DNA from: CBDBIG01 sp965205845 [NCBI: bacterium]
GTDB taxonomy: Bacteria > SAR324
NCBI GenBank assembly: GCA_965205845.1
Contig: CBDBIG010000002.1
Span: forward strand, 620,001-684,000
Direction: 5' to 3'
Length of the DNA: 64,000 bases
The number at the start of each line of letters is the position of its first letter. Position 1 is the first letter of the stretch. Under the pieces are notes generated by a model. The model was not told the DNA's origin and did no database searches. It was given only the letters and a program-made list of their open reading frames with translations. A program made the position numbers and the translations under genes. Of the stretch, positions 28,487 to 36,986 are shown piece after piece.

Positions 28487-28966
28487 TTAAAAATACAAAC
28501 GCGTCAGGGTTTGAGCCACACAGCAAGGTTTGCTTTGCCCTTCTGCTTCAATGCTAACCTCGCGCACTACCTGCAAGGTATCAGGGGCCACTTGCTTTAC
28601 CTCTTTTAGCATAACCTTGCTCCGAATGCGCGTGTTTACCTTAACAGGCGCGGGAAATCGCACTTTGTTTAGGCCATAGTTGACTGCCAATTTAATCCCC
28701 GGATAGGTTGAAACTGCCTTGCCATCGTCACCGACCTCTTTGGTGAGGGAGGAAATGAGCGACAAGGTTAAAAAACCGTGGGCAATGGTATCTTTATAAG
28801 GGGATTCTTTTTTTGCGCGATCAGCATCCACATGGATCCACTGATGGTCACCTGTAGCTTGGGCAAATTGGTCAATACGTTCTTGCTTGACCGTTAGCCA
28901 ATCGCTTTCATGCATCATCTGCCCTACGTTAGGGGTTAGGTTGGCCAAATTTTGTTCTATCGACAT
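28487..28966 (-). CDS. MaoC-like (R)-specific enoyl-CoA hydratase/dehydratase
   Basis: 159 residues with a hotdog fold. The hydratase-2 motif region reads FAQATGDHQWIHVDADRAKK then YKDTIAHGFLTLSL, carrying the D-x4-H pair. It hydrates trans-2-enoyl-CoA or acts in polyhydroxyalkanoate or fatty-acid metabolism; the substrate is not decidable. ATG at 28966, monocistronic, immediately upstream (in its direction) of the tRNA gene. Confidence 0.85.
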   Translation of the reverse strand: MSIEQNLANLTPNVGQMMHESDWLTVKQERIDQFAQATGDHQWIHVDADRAKKESPYKDTIAHGFLTLSLISSLTKEVGDDGKAVSTYPGIKLAVNYGLNKVRFPAPVKVNTRIRSKVMLKEVKQVAPDTLQVVREVSIEAEGQSKPCCVAQTLTRLYF

Positions 28967-29260
28967 AGGTCTTATAGTCGTCTCCTAATGACAAGGATAA
29001 AGGGTTAAAAACAGGATACAAACACAATATAACCATGTCCACTGGTTAAGTGTAGTACAGAATGCTTGTGCTTCATTTTGTACCCACACTAAACCTATCT
29101 GTGTTTGTTTTACCATTTGTACAATGATATAATGGTCTCGGTGTGGGTGCTCGATTGTAGTGAGGAATTTTCTGCCATAAACGGCGTCTCGCAGGGGATT
29201 TTGCTTAAATTAGCGTAGAATGAAATGTTTCCTTTGTAGAGATGGCATCATAGGGCTTGG

Positions 29261-29910
29261 GATTGCACACTTTAGTGTGCTTTTGCCCTAGAGTGCATGT
29301 TGCATGGGGGGGTTAGCCAATGCTTGGGTGCCCGATGCAAACGCCCTGCTATGGGATTGCCACTTTGGTATGCTTTTGCCCTAGAGTGCATGTTGCATGT
29401 GGGGGTTTGCCAATGCTTTGGTGCCCGATGCAAACGCCCTGCTATGGGATTGCACACTTTAGTGTGCTTTTGCGCTAGAGTGCATGTTGCATGGGGGGTT
29501 AGCCAATGCTTTGGTGCCCGATGCAAACGCCCTGCTATGGGATTGCACACTTTAGTGTGCTTTTGCGCTAGAGTGCATGTTGCATGGGGGGTTAGCCAAT
29601 GCTTTGGTGCCCGATGCAAACGCCCTGCTATGGGATTGCACACTTTAGTGTGCTTTTGCGCTAGAGTGCATGTTGCATGGGGGGTTAGCCAATGCTTTGG
29701 TGCCCGATGCAAACGCCCTGCTATGGGATTGCACACTTTAGTGTGCTTTTGCGCTAGAGTGCATGTTGCATGGGGGGTTAGCCAATGCTTTGGTGCCCGA
29801 TGCAAACGCCCTGCTATGGGATTGCACACTTTAGTGTGCTTTTGCGCTAGAGTGCATGTTGCATGGGGGGTTAGCCAATGCTTGGGTGCCCGATGCAAAC
29901 GCCCGTATCA
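29261..29910. repeat. 93-bp tandem array, seven units
   Basis: Units start gattgcacactttagtgtgc at 29261, about 29355 (variant), 29448, 29541, 29634, 29727 and 29820. Each has the hairpin GCACAC-ttta-GTGTGC, then ctagagtgcatgttgcatgggg and cccgatgcaaacgccctgc. The length is 31 codons, which keeps long ORFs open on both strands; these look artefactual. No spacers, so not CRISPR. Confidence 0.95.
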
Positions 29911-30079
29911 AGCCTTAAATAGGTTTGGTTAAGAGACCCCGCAAAAGATGGCTCCGCTTTTTGTGTAGCATCAAGGCAGTGCGCTCGGCTTAAAGCGTGG
30001 ATTCTTTGGAAAAAGGGCTGGTTCGTTGCTGCGGGTCAAGTGGGTAACGTTGCGATTTTGTTGGGGGTATATTGTTGGT

Positions 30080-31558
30080 ATGTTGGGTAAGCTATTTTCT
30101 GGCGGAAAAGACTCAGAGGCAAACCAAGCCAAGTTGAAAGAGCAATGGCAGCGTGGGATTGGTTACCTTGACGGGCACCTTATCAATCGCGCGATCAAAG
30201 AGCTTTCTGATGCCATGGAGCGAGATCCTGCGTATATTGAAGAAGGCTTGCACCTGGTACGCGAGTACGCTGCGCGGGGGAAAGACGAATCCGCGGCCCA
30301 CGTTGGCTTGGCCTTGCTCAAGTTTCGCCCCACAGACAAGGATCTTTGCTATCGGCTGGCGCAATCGATGCGCAAGCTTAAGTCCTTCAAAAATGCCTCC
30401 AAACTGTTTGAGCGTACCTTACAACTTGATCCAAGTATGACCGATGCGCGTATTGGTCATGCCGCCTGTTCTTTTCGCATTACCACCGATGAAGGGGTAC
30501 TCAGCAGCCAAATGAACATGCTGCAAGGTATTAAAGAACTACGACGTTTTGAATTTGAAGGTGAGCGCAAAAAAATATTGCGGGTCCCCAACACGCCTAT
30601 TACGGATGAAGATCGCGAGCGGGAAAAAGATCTTCTAAAGTTGGCTACTGTGGATAGTTTAGAGCCTGATGCCTTGACGAGCATTGAAGAGGTGCTAAAA
30701 GGGGACGCAGGGCAACACATTAACAAATGGCAGGCACAGTTTAACCTTGGTCTTTATTATGATCTGGTAGGTAACGTGGAGCAAGCCCTGCATTACCTCA
30801 CGTTGGCCTGCAAACTTGCCCCCAAAGAGGCTGTGGCGGTCAACAACTTGGCCGTTATGCTGATGACACACAAAAAAGACTACGTCCGTGGGGAAGGTTT
30901 GCTGCTTATGTTTTTGCAGCAAAAACCCCACGACCGGACCACGGTGCTTAACTTGGCGTTATGCTACCAGTTGCAACAAAAACCCACCCAATCCCTACGG
31001 TATTCGGTGTACCTGGGGGAATTACTGTTGCGCTCGTTGGGGCATTTCACCCTTAATTTTGCACAAAAACAGGCGGTTTTATACATAGATCAACGCAAAT
31101 ATCGCGAGGCCATGCCTTTGCTGGAACATTTGGTCGAAGAGATTCGTTCCGTTCCTATGTTTGAAGCTCTTGCGAAAGTATACCTTGGGGTGCGTCGAGA
31201 ACTTGAATACGTGAATACCATGCATCGTATGCATGAGGCCTTTCCCGCCAACGAACGGGTGATAACCCAGGTACAAACGCTTGTCGAAGACTACGATAAG
31301 AAGGCACACAAGTGCGCCGCGAGCAAAGACCTCCGTCAGGCTATTTCCCAAATGGGCTATGCCATCAAGTTGAGCGAGACCCTTGAACGGCATCAGTGCC
31401 TCGCAAAGTGGTACACAGACATCCACCAAAAACAGCACGCACAACCACACCTAAAACGCATTCGAGAAATTGAGGCAATGCAGACGGACCCCCCTGCTAG
31501 CACACCCAAAGGTGAGCAAGAACGTCCTGGGTACAACAAATCGACCCCCCCTTTATAA
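30080..31558 (+). CDS. Tetratricopeptide-repeat protein
   Basis: 492 residues from ATG at 30080 (MLGKLFSGGK); the frame is open 54 nt upstream but with implausible residues. Repeated helical pairs of TPR type fill most of the length, e.g. LAQSMRKLKSFKNASKLFER, NLGLYYDLVGNVEQALHYLT and QKQAVLYIDQRKYREAMPLL. No signal peptide or catalytic domain, so a cytoplasmic scaffold is likely. The Asn/Lys-poor C-terminal tail (residues about 470-492) is disordered. No operon partner. Confidence 0.75.
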   Translation: MLGKLFSGGKDSEANQAKLKEQWQRGIGYLDGHLINRAIKELSDAMERDPAYIEEGLHLVREYAARGKDESAAHVGLALLKFRPTDKDLCYRLAQSMRKLKSFKNASKLFERTLQLDPSMTDARIGHAACSFRITTDEGVLSSQMNMLQGIKELRRFEFEGERKKILRVPNTPITDEDREREKDLLKLATVDSLEPDALTSIEEVLKGDAGQHINKWQAQFNLGLYYDLVGNVEQALHYLTLACKLAPKEAVAVNNLAVMLMTHKKDYVRGEGLLLMFLQQKPHDRTTVLNLALCYQLQQKPTQSLRYSVYLGELLLRSLGHFTLNFAQKQAVLYIDQRKYREAMPLLEHLVEEIRSVPMFEALAKVYLGVRRELEYVNTMHRMHEAFPANERVITQVQTLVEDYDKKAHKCAASKDLRQAISQMGYAIKLSETLERHQCLAKWYTDIHQKQHAQPHLKRIREIEAMQTDPPASTPKGEQERPGYNKSTPPL

Positions 31559-31568
31559 AACCTTCGTG

Positions 31569-31943
31569 TCAATAATGCTTGGCATCATCATCATAATTGT
31601 TCATTAAGAAACAATAGACAAAATCGTAGGCATTGAGAATGTTTTTAACCGATCCATCAATGGAGATCCCAGAGCTTTGGATATTCGCTCTCACAGTTTG
31701 GGGATCACCATTGGCCTGAGCAATTTCTTCAATGACCACTCCAGCATTTCCCGGGGAAACCAGAACGATTCCTATAAAATACTTCAGAAGAGTTGGCAGC
31801 GATCTGTTCGTTAATATCTTCAAGCAACGGGTTGATCTGCTTTTCAGTCCAGACATATTCACGCTGATAATCAGGCACAACATAGAAACACTCCCTGAAA
31901 ACGCTTCCTCTATCGTAAATTTGTGATTTTCTATTCGTGCCAT
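31569..31943 (-). pseudogene. DUF262 (GmrSD-type restriction) remnant
   Basis: Starts MARIENHKFTIEEAF; after a 1-nt shift the other frame continues RECFYVVPDYQREYVWTEKQ and INPLLEDINEQIA, the DUF262 signature. Frame 1 resumes KYFIGIVLVSPGN and then jumps to unrelated or C-terminal sequence ending NNYDDDAKHY. The shift plus missing middle indicates a remnant of a modified-DNA restriction or phage-defence protein. It is visibly more AT-rich than its neighbours. Confidence 0.65.
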
Positions 31944-32841
31944 GTTTAAACTCCCAAATTCATTTTTGAATCATTTATCCCAAATTCAGTATCCTCATCC
32001 AGCTAGCAGCAATGTATTGACCCCGCTTCATCTGCTCGACGGTGTTCCAGGGAATTTTTAGCAAATTGGGGCCACCACACCAGCCAAACATTGTGCACGG
32101 GAGACTGCAACATTCGAAGACCATTCTTGCTGTAGAGAAACTGGGTAGTGCTGCCTCGCGAGCCCGTGCCTTGCTCAGGGTACCTCAAAGCGCAAGGGGT
32201 AGCCCGTTTGCGCCAGTCCTTCGCTTACCGTGCGCGCTTAAAACCACCTGGGCGGGCCCGAGGGGGCGTTTATGGGTTTGCTGCATTGGCACAAACCCCC
32301 CTTAAATCGAATCTCTGTTTTGCTTTTGGGGCGTTGTTGGGTTTGGGTGGGCTGGGGGCTGGGGCATCATACCTTGAGACGCGGAGTGTGGCTGGGTTTG
32401 TGCCGCGGTTTGTGCCGCGGTTTGCACCCCGCGGCCTAAGCGCAGCCCCAAGGCAAATGCACGCGCTTTTATGACACGGAGCGCATCCATTACACCAGCG
32501 ATGGACGCACCCAAAAAGCAGCCCCTGAGGGACACCCTTGGCATGAAGGCGATGCCATCATCGCACAAAGCCCTACCGACACTGCTGGCCAAGCAACAAG
32601 CAAGGGAAAACGCCGCGAGGGTCGCCTACGAAACCGACCAAGGGGCAGGCCAAGCGCAACAAGACAGCCAAGCACAAGGCCAAAGGGGGAGCACTTAAGG
32701 AATAGAAAAAGAGGCTTTTCCAAAAAGTATCAAAAGTGTATTGCGCACCCTTAACGATCAAGGGCTCTTGGCCAAGATAAAATCACTTTTGCAAAACCTC
32801 TTCTTGACTAAGGGGAGTATAGCAGGCGTTTCGTAAGAGAG
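31944..32841. other. Unassigned, probably decayed region
   Basis: Several short overlapping ORFs on both strands, none with a family I recognise. A plus-strand ORF at 32471-32698 (75 residues, Gln/Ala-rich end) is the most protein-like. Confidence 0.4.
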
Positions 32842-33072
32842 GTGAACCAAAAAATGAAAAATTTTCTGCCTTGGCACAGGGGAAAAACCCGCATTGCAAA
32901 CCAACTGGCAAAGGCCATTGAAAGCATCCCCCACGCATGTTACCGCAAGCCTTTTATGGGCGCAGCCCAGGTGGTTTTGCCCGAAAACGCACACGCACTA
33001 TTTCCGAGGTGCAAAGGTGGCAATGATGGCGAATTAAAATTAAACGGCGAAACGGACGGTGTCAAAGCATGA
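32842..33072 (+). pseudogene. D12-class methyltransferase fragment (N-terminal part)
   Basis: MKNFLPWHRGKTRIANQLA, IPHACYRKPFMGAAQVVL and GGNDGELKLN correspond to the cofactor-binding start of Dam-like enzymes. It is truncated after ~75 codons. Its DNA is closely similar to 25965-26130. Confidence 0.7.
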
Positions 33073-33089
33073 GAACGGTTATACACTAA

Positions 33090-33212
33090 TATGGTGGCAT
33101 AAGCATGTATCTCGGCACAATCCCGCTATATCCTTAGTGGTGTAAAAGCAAGTGTTTCGGCACAACCACAAAAAACCCATCATTTTTCCAGTCGCAAAGC
33201 ATGGGGACGGGC
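33090..33212 (+). repeat. Dispersed repeat family member (longest copy)
   Basis: Contains gtggcataagcatgtatctc, ggcacaatcccgctatatcc, a second aaaagcaagtgtttcggcac block, and aacccatcatttttccagtc followed by gcaaagcatggggacgggca. Parts match 3720-3770, 4862-4957, 19205-19250 and 58230-58350. Confidence 0.75.
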
Positions 33213-33504
33213 ACAGGATTGGGGCTAAGACCCATGCTTTTGGAGGGTTGTCACTGGCTTGAAACAGTACTTCTTGATTTGCTAGTATGCCCTTGGAATT
33301 TGAGGTCAATAACCCACCTAAAAAGACACGGTATGCTGATTGGACAGCTACCACCTTGTTGGTGAGCGAGCAAGGTTGTGCAACAATACCCTCCTTTTTT
33401 GGACACAAATGCCGCACTTTACTTTTTCATCAAAATTTCTCGCAAAATGAAGGTGAAGTTCAACACACTATCGGTCCATCTTAAAATGAAGAAAGCCTTA
33501 CACC

Positions 33505-34197
33505 ATGCCAGATTATACAGATGATACCAGTATGTTCGCCTTGCTCAAGGAGCGCTTGTTTACAGCAGTGGTGGGTGATGTGATGGATAAATTAGGTTTT
33601 AAATACCAATTTCTGCCCGCAGGGATCATGCCTCTAAACAAACGCATGAAACTGGCAGGGCGTGCGATGCCTGTCCTGGAAGCGGATATTTTTGACGCTG
33701 GGTCGGAACGATCGGCGGGGCCTTTGGCACAAAAACCCTTTGGTTTGATGCTCGAAGCCTTGGACGATTTAAAACCCTTTGAAGTGTATGTGGCCACGGG
33801 TGGATCTTTGCGCTACGCCATGATCGGCGAGTTGATGGTCACACGGGCATTGCACTTAAAAGCGGCGGGTGCGGTCTTAAATGGGTATGCTCGTGATGCC
33901 TTGGGCATTGATACATTGGGGTTTCCTGTATTTTGTTGTGGCGAGTACGCGCAAGATCAAGGCCCGCGGGGCAAGGTGATTGATTTTCGCTGTGCGGTCG
34001 AAATCGGGGGGGTCTGCATTCGACCAGGAGATTTATTGTTTGGCGATCGCGAGGGTGTGCTTCTCATTCCACGCCAAGCAGAAAAAGATGTTATTCGTCT
34101 TGCTTTGGAAAAAGCGACGGCTGAAAATCGGGTGGGCGACGCCATTCGTAACGGGATGGGAGCAGTCGAGGCGTTTAAGAAGTTTGGTGTGATGTAA
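33505..34197 (+). CDS. RraA-like aldolase-family protein
   Basis: 230 residues. RraA/HMG-CHA aldolase landmarks: TAVVGDVMDKLG, GELMVTRALHLKAAGAVLNG, YARD (metal/substrate region) and PGDLLFGDREGVLLIP. Members are either 4-hydroxy-4-methyl-2-oxoglutarate-type aldolases or RNase E regulators; with the FAH-family gene elsewhere in the window an aldolase or decarboxylase role is plausible but unproven. ATG at 33505. Not in an operon. Confidence 0.85.
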   Translation: MPDYTDDTSMFALLKERLFTAVVGDVMDKLGFKYQFLPAGIMPLNKRMKLAGRAMPVLEADIFDAGSERSAGPLAQKPFGLMLEALDDLKPFEVYVATGGSLRYAMIGELMVTRALHLKAAGAVLNGYARDALGIDTLGFPVFCCGEYAQDQGPRGKVIDFRCAVEIGGVCIRPGDLLFGDREGVLLIPRQAEKDVIRLALEKATAENRVGDAIRNGMGAVEAFKKFGVM

Positions 34198-34527
34198 ACC
34201 GTAAGTATAAACTTCATCGCCTGGGCTTTTACCATGTATTCATGGTCTACGCAAACGCGCTCAACGGGGTATTAGATATCCCCCCGCTATTAGGTAACCG
34301 TTCAGGTTTTGTTAAGGTGTGAGTCATTAAACTTAACGCTGAAAGGTTGGCGCTACTTGGCCCTTAAGTGTCCATTCATGATGCCAGGTGCATGTTTGGC
34401 TGCGCCATGAGGGCGTTGGTGTTGAAGGTTGGCGGTTACGGGTTTTTAGTGATTTTGGGTATCGGTTTTCTTGCTACCCGGCGGTTTTTTTACCCACCCA
34501 CCAAGAAACGGCGCTAGGTGTACGAAC
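34198..34527. other. Intergenic region upstream of the two-component system
   Basis: No gene or clear site seen; it presumably holds the promoter for the response regulator. Confidence 0.5.
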
Positions 34528-35187
34528 ATGCGGATATTGCTTGTAGAAGACGATGCACTAATTGCCAATGGTTTGCTTGCATGCCTAAAGCACGAAGGTT
34601 ATGCCATGGATCATGTGGATGATGGCCTTGATGCTGCAGAGGCTTTGCAAAACGCGAACTATGCATTGGTCATTTTAGACCTTGCGCTGCCTGGGTTGGA
34701 TGGCATCGAGGTATTGCGCCATTTGCGAGGCCGAGCCAACCAGACACCTGTGCTTATTTTAAGCGCAAGGGGTGAGACAGAGGACCGTATTTTGGGTTTG
34801 GACGAAGGTGCTGATGACTATTTGATAAAGCCTTTTTCAGTCAAGGAGGTGTTAGCGCGTTGTCGTGCGCTTATTCGCCGCGCCCAAGGGCTAAGCACAG
34901 ATCATATCGTAATTAACGAGGTCGAAATTGATAGCAAAGGGCATCAGGTATTTAATCGGGGGCAAAAAATAGACCTATCGCCTAAGGCTTTTGCCCTGTT
35001 GCATATCCTTGCGGGTAAGCGCGGTGAGGTGGTTTCGAAAAAATCCCTACATACTGCGCTGTATAGTTGGGAAGATGAGGTCGAGAGCAATACCCTTGAG
35101 GTATTTGTTTCTCGAATTCGCCACCAACTTGGCCGCGATTTTGTGCGTACCGTGCGCGGAGTGGGTTATATGATTCCCGCGGCGTAA
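34528..35187 (+). CDS. OmpR-family response regulator
   Basis: 219 residues from ATG at 34528 (MRILLVEDDALIANGL). The receiver domain has the acidic pair EDD, phospho-acceptor Asp in VILDLALPGLDG and Lys in YLIKPF. The C-terminal winged helix is seen in LSPKAFALLHILAGKRGEVV and the VESNTLEVFVSRIRHQL block. A QseB/PmrA-like arrangement. The histidine kinase starts 32 bp downstream on the same strand, so the two form an operon. The signal is unknown. Confidence 0.9.
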   Translation: MRILLVEDDALIANGLLACLKHEGYAMDHVDDGLDAAEALQNANYALVILDLALPGLDGIEVLRHLRGRANQTPVLILSARGETEDRILGLDEGADDYLIKPFSVKEVLARCRALIRRAQGLSTDHIVINEVEIDSKGHQVFNRGQKIDLSPKAFALLHILAGKRGEVVSKKSLHTALYSWEDEVESNTLEVFVSRIRHQLGRDFVRTVRGVGYMIPAA

Positions 35188-35219
35188 CCCTCTTTTCTGG
35201 ATCACCCCATTTTTTTGCC

Positions 35220-36572
35220 ATGCGGTCGTTTTTTTCAAGGCATTTTATTTTAGGGCTAAACCGTGCACTCATCGTTTTGTGGCTGTTGTTGGGTTTATGG
35301 TTGGTTTCGATACTGGTCATTGTAGGGCGTACTTTGCACGTGTCTGGTGGGCACTATGGCAAGCAAAGAATAAGCCATATGGCAGCCCAAATTGGGAGTA
35401 ACGTGAAGCAAGATACCCCTTTTTCACAGCAGCAATTAAAAGGCATCTTAAAGCGGTTTGGACGCCATAAGCCGAGGGATTTTGTGATGGTGTTTCAAAA
35501 CCAGCAACTGGTGTTTATCTCTAAAAATGCCCCCTTGTACCTGCGCGATTGGAAACCCCCAGGGCAAATTTCTAGTGGATGGCTTACTTTGCAAAATGAT
35601 GTCTTAGAGTTTAAGCGTGGGACGCACGCACCATCTGGGACAGATTTGGTGTTTATCCATTCCCACCACCTGCGTAAAAGGCATTTTTGGTGGGTTTTGT
35701 TGCTTATGCTTAGCATGGCCTTGTTAGGGGCTGTTTTTGTGCTGCTCTTGCAACGCAGCTTGCGCAAAGTGCTCGGCGAGATTCACATGGTAAATCAAGA
35801 GGTTTCACGGCGCGGTGGCAACAACCTCAATCCCCTTGAGCTGCGAACGCCACCCACCGAAATGCGCCAAATTGTATTGGCAGTGAACCATCTGTTGATG
35901 CGCTTGAAAGAAGCACTAAGGCGTGAGCGCTTGTTTTCACGTAATGCTGCCCATGAGTTGCGCGGCCCTTTGGCGGGGATTCGTGTACAGCTTGAAGCCA
36001 TGCAAATTGGCAGTCAAGATGCTCACATACATCAACAAAAAGCGTTGCAAGGGGTGGACTGTGCGGCGTTGGTGGTATCCCAACTGTTGGCTTTGCTGCG
36101 TGCCGAGGCAGGAGGTAAGGGTAATGTGGCTGAACTTGACCTAGCATGCCTTTTATTAGACATGAAAAAAAAATATCAGTTGCGTGCCGTCGAGCAGCGG
36201 GTCAGAATGCGGTTTCATACCCAGGGGTTGGCACGGATGCGCATCAGGCGGTTTGAGGTAGAGACCTTGGCCTCGAATCTCATCGAAAACGCCTTTAATT
36301 ATGGCAAAAGTAAGGTGCATGTGCGTGCTGTCGTGCAAAAAAGTGCCCTTATCTTTACCGTAGAAGATGATGGGCCAGGGTTAGACGATGCGCATTTTGC
36401 ACAAGCGTGTAAGCATTTTGAGCGCTTAGATGCCCCCACAGGGAGTGGCTCGGGTTTAGGTTTAGCGATTGTTCGTGAACTGGTTCAGGCCAATCAATGG
36501 CACTGGGAGCATGGACGTTCCAAGGCATTAGGCGGCCTGAAAGTTTGCGTTACCTTATCACCCCAGCGGTAG
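35220..36572 (+). CDS. Sensor histidine kinase
   Basis: 450 residues. Two membrane segments (about 12-38 and 157-180) enclose a ~120-residue periplasmic sensor. A HAMP-like linker follows. The H-box reads NAAHELRGPLAGIR with the phospho-His; the N-box is SNLIENAFNYGKS; G-boxes are DDGPGL and GSGSGLGLAI. Partner of the preceding OmpR-family regulator. Confidence 0.9.
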   Translation: MRSFFSRHFILGLNRALIVLWLLLGLWLVSILVIVGRTLHVSGGHYGKQRISHMAAQIGSNVKQDTPFSQQQLKGILKRFGRHKPRDFVMVFQNQQLVFISKNAPLYLRDWKPPGQISSGWLTLQNDVLEFKRGTHAPSGTDLVFIHSHHLRKRHFWWVLLLMLSMALLGAVFVLLLQRSLRKVLGEIHMVNQEVSRRGGNNLNPLELRTPPTEMRQIVLAVNHLLMRLKEALRRERLFSRNAAHELRGPLAGIRVQLEAMQIGSQDAHIHQQKALQGVDCAALVVSQLLALLRAEAGGKGNVAELDLACLLLDMKKKYQLRAVEQRVRMRFHTQGLARMRIRRFEVETLASNLIENAFNYGKSKVHVRAVVQKSALIFTVEDDGPGLDDAHFAQACKHFERLDAPTGSGSGLGLAIVRELVQANQWHWEHGRSKALGGLKVCVTLSPQR

Positions 36573-36800
36573 TTGCCTTGTCGTTGCCGCATCGGTATGC
36601 ATTGTTTTTAACGCTCCTTCACCCGCCACCATCCTTGAGGAAAACCTCAGATGCAACGGGGTAAGGGAGGCCAAAATGATCCCTTTTTTTTCAAAAATTT
36701 GATGGGGGGAGGAAAATTGCTTCTACAAGGAAGCGACTGGAATCATGGTGTGGAAAAAGGCAGATTTTTTCGACTAACCGTGTTGATTCGTAGGAAATGG

Positions 36801-36974
36801 GGTAGCATGGCTGTGCGCGGGGTGCCTAAACCCGTGTTTTTGATGGAAATGCGTGCGTGGCTGAAAAGGCATGCACTAAAGGGTGTAGGGTAGTATGGCT
36901 GTGCGCGGGGTGCCTAAACCCGTGTTTTTGATGGAAATGCATGCGTGGCTGAAAAGGCATGCACTAAAGGGTGA
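36801..36974 (+). repeat. 88-bp direct duplication upstream of the aminopeptidase
   Basis: The block starting atggctgtgcgcggggtgcc occurs at 36807 and 36895. The first encodes a 28-residue ORF; the second runs on into the aminopeptidase region in a different frame. Confidence 0.9.
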
Positions 36975-36986
36975 AAAAACCGATTT

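Noticed and set aside
29261-29910. CRISPR array
   Set aside because: Repeats are contiguous and identical with no unique spacers, and no cas genes are present; the same holds for the 45-, 50- and 238-bp arrays.
29272-29932. Long ORFs of ~210 residues on both strands with 31-residue repeats
   Set aside because: The 93-bp period is a multiple of three, so any open frame stays open on both strands; Cys/His/Pro-rich content and no start signals indicate an artefact.
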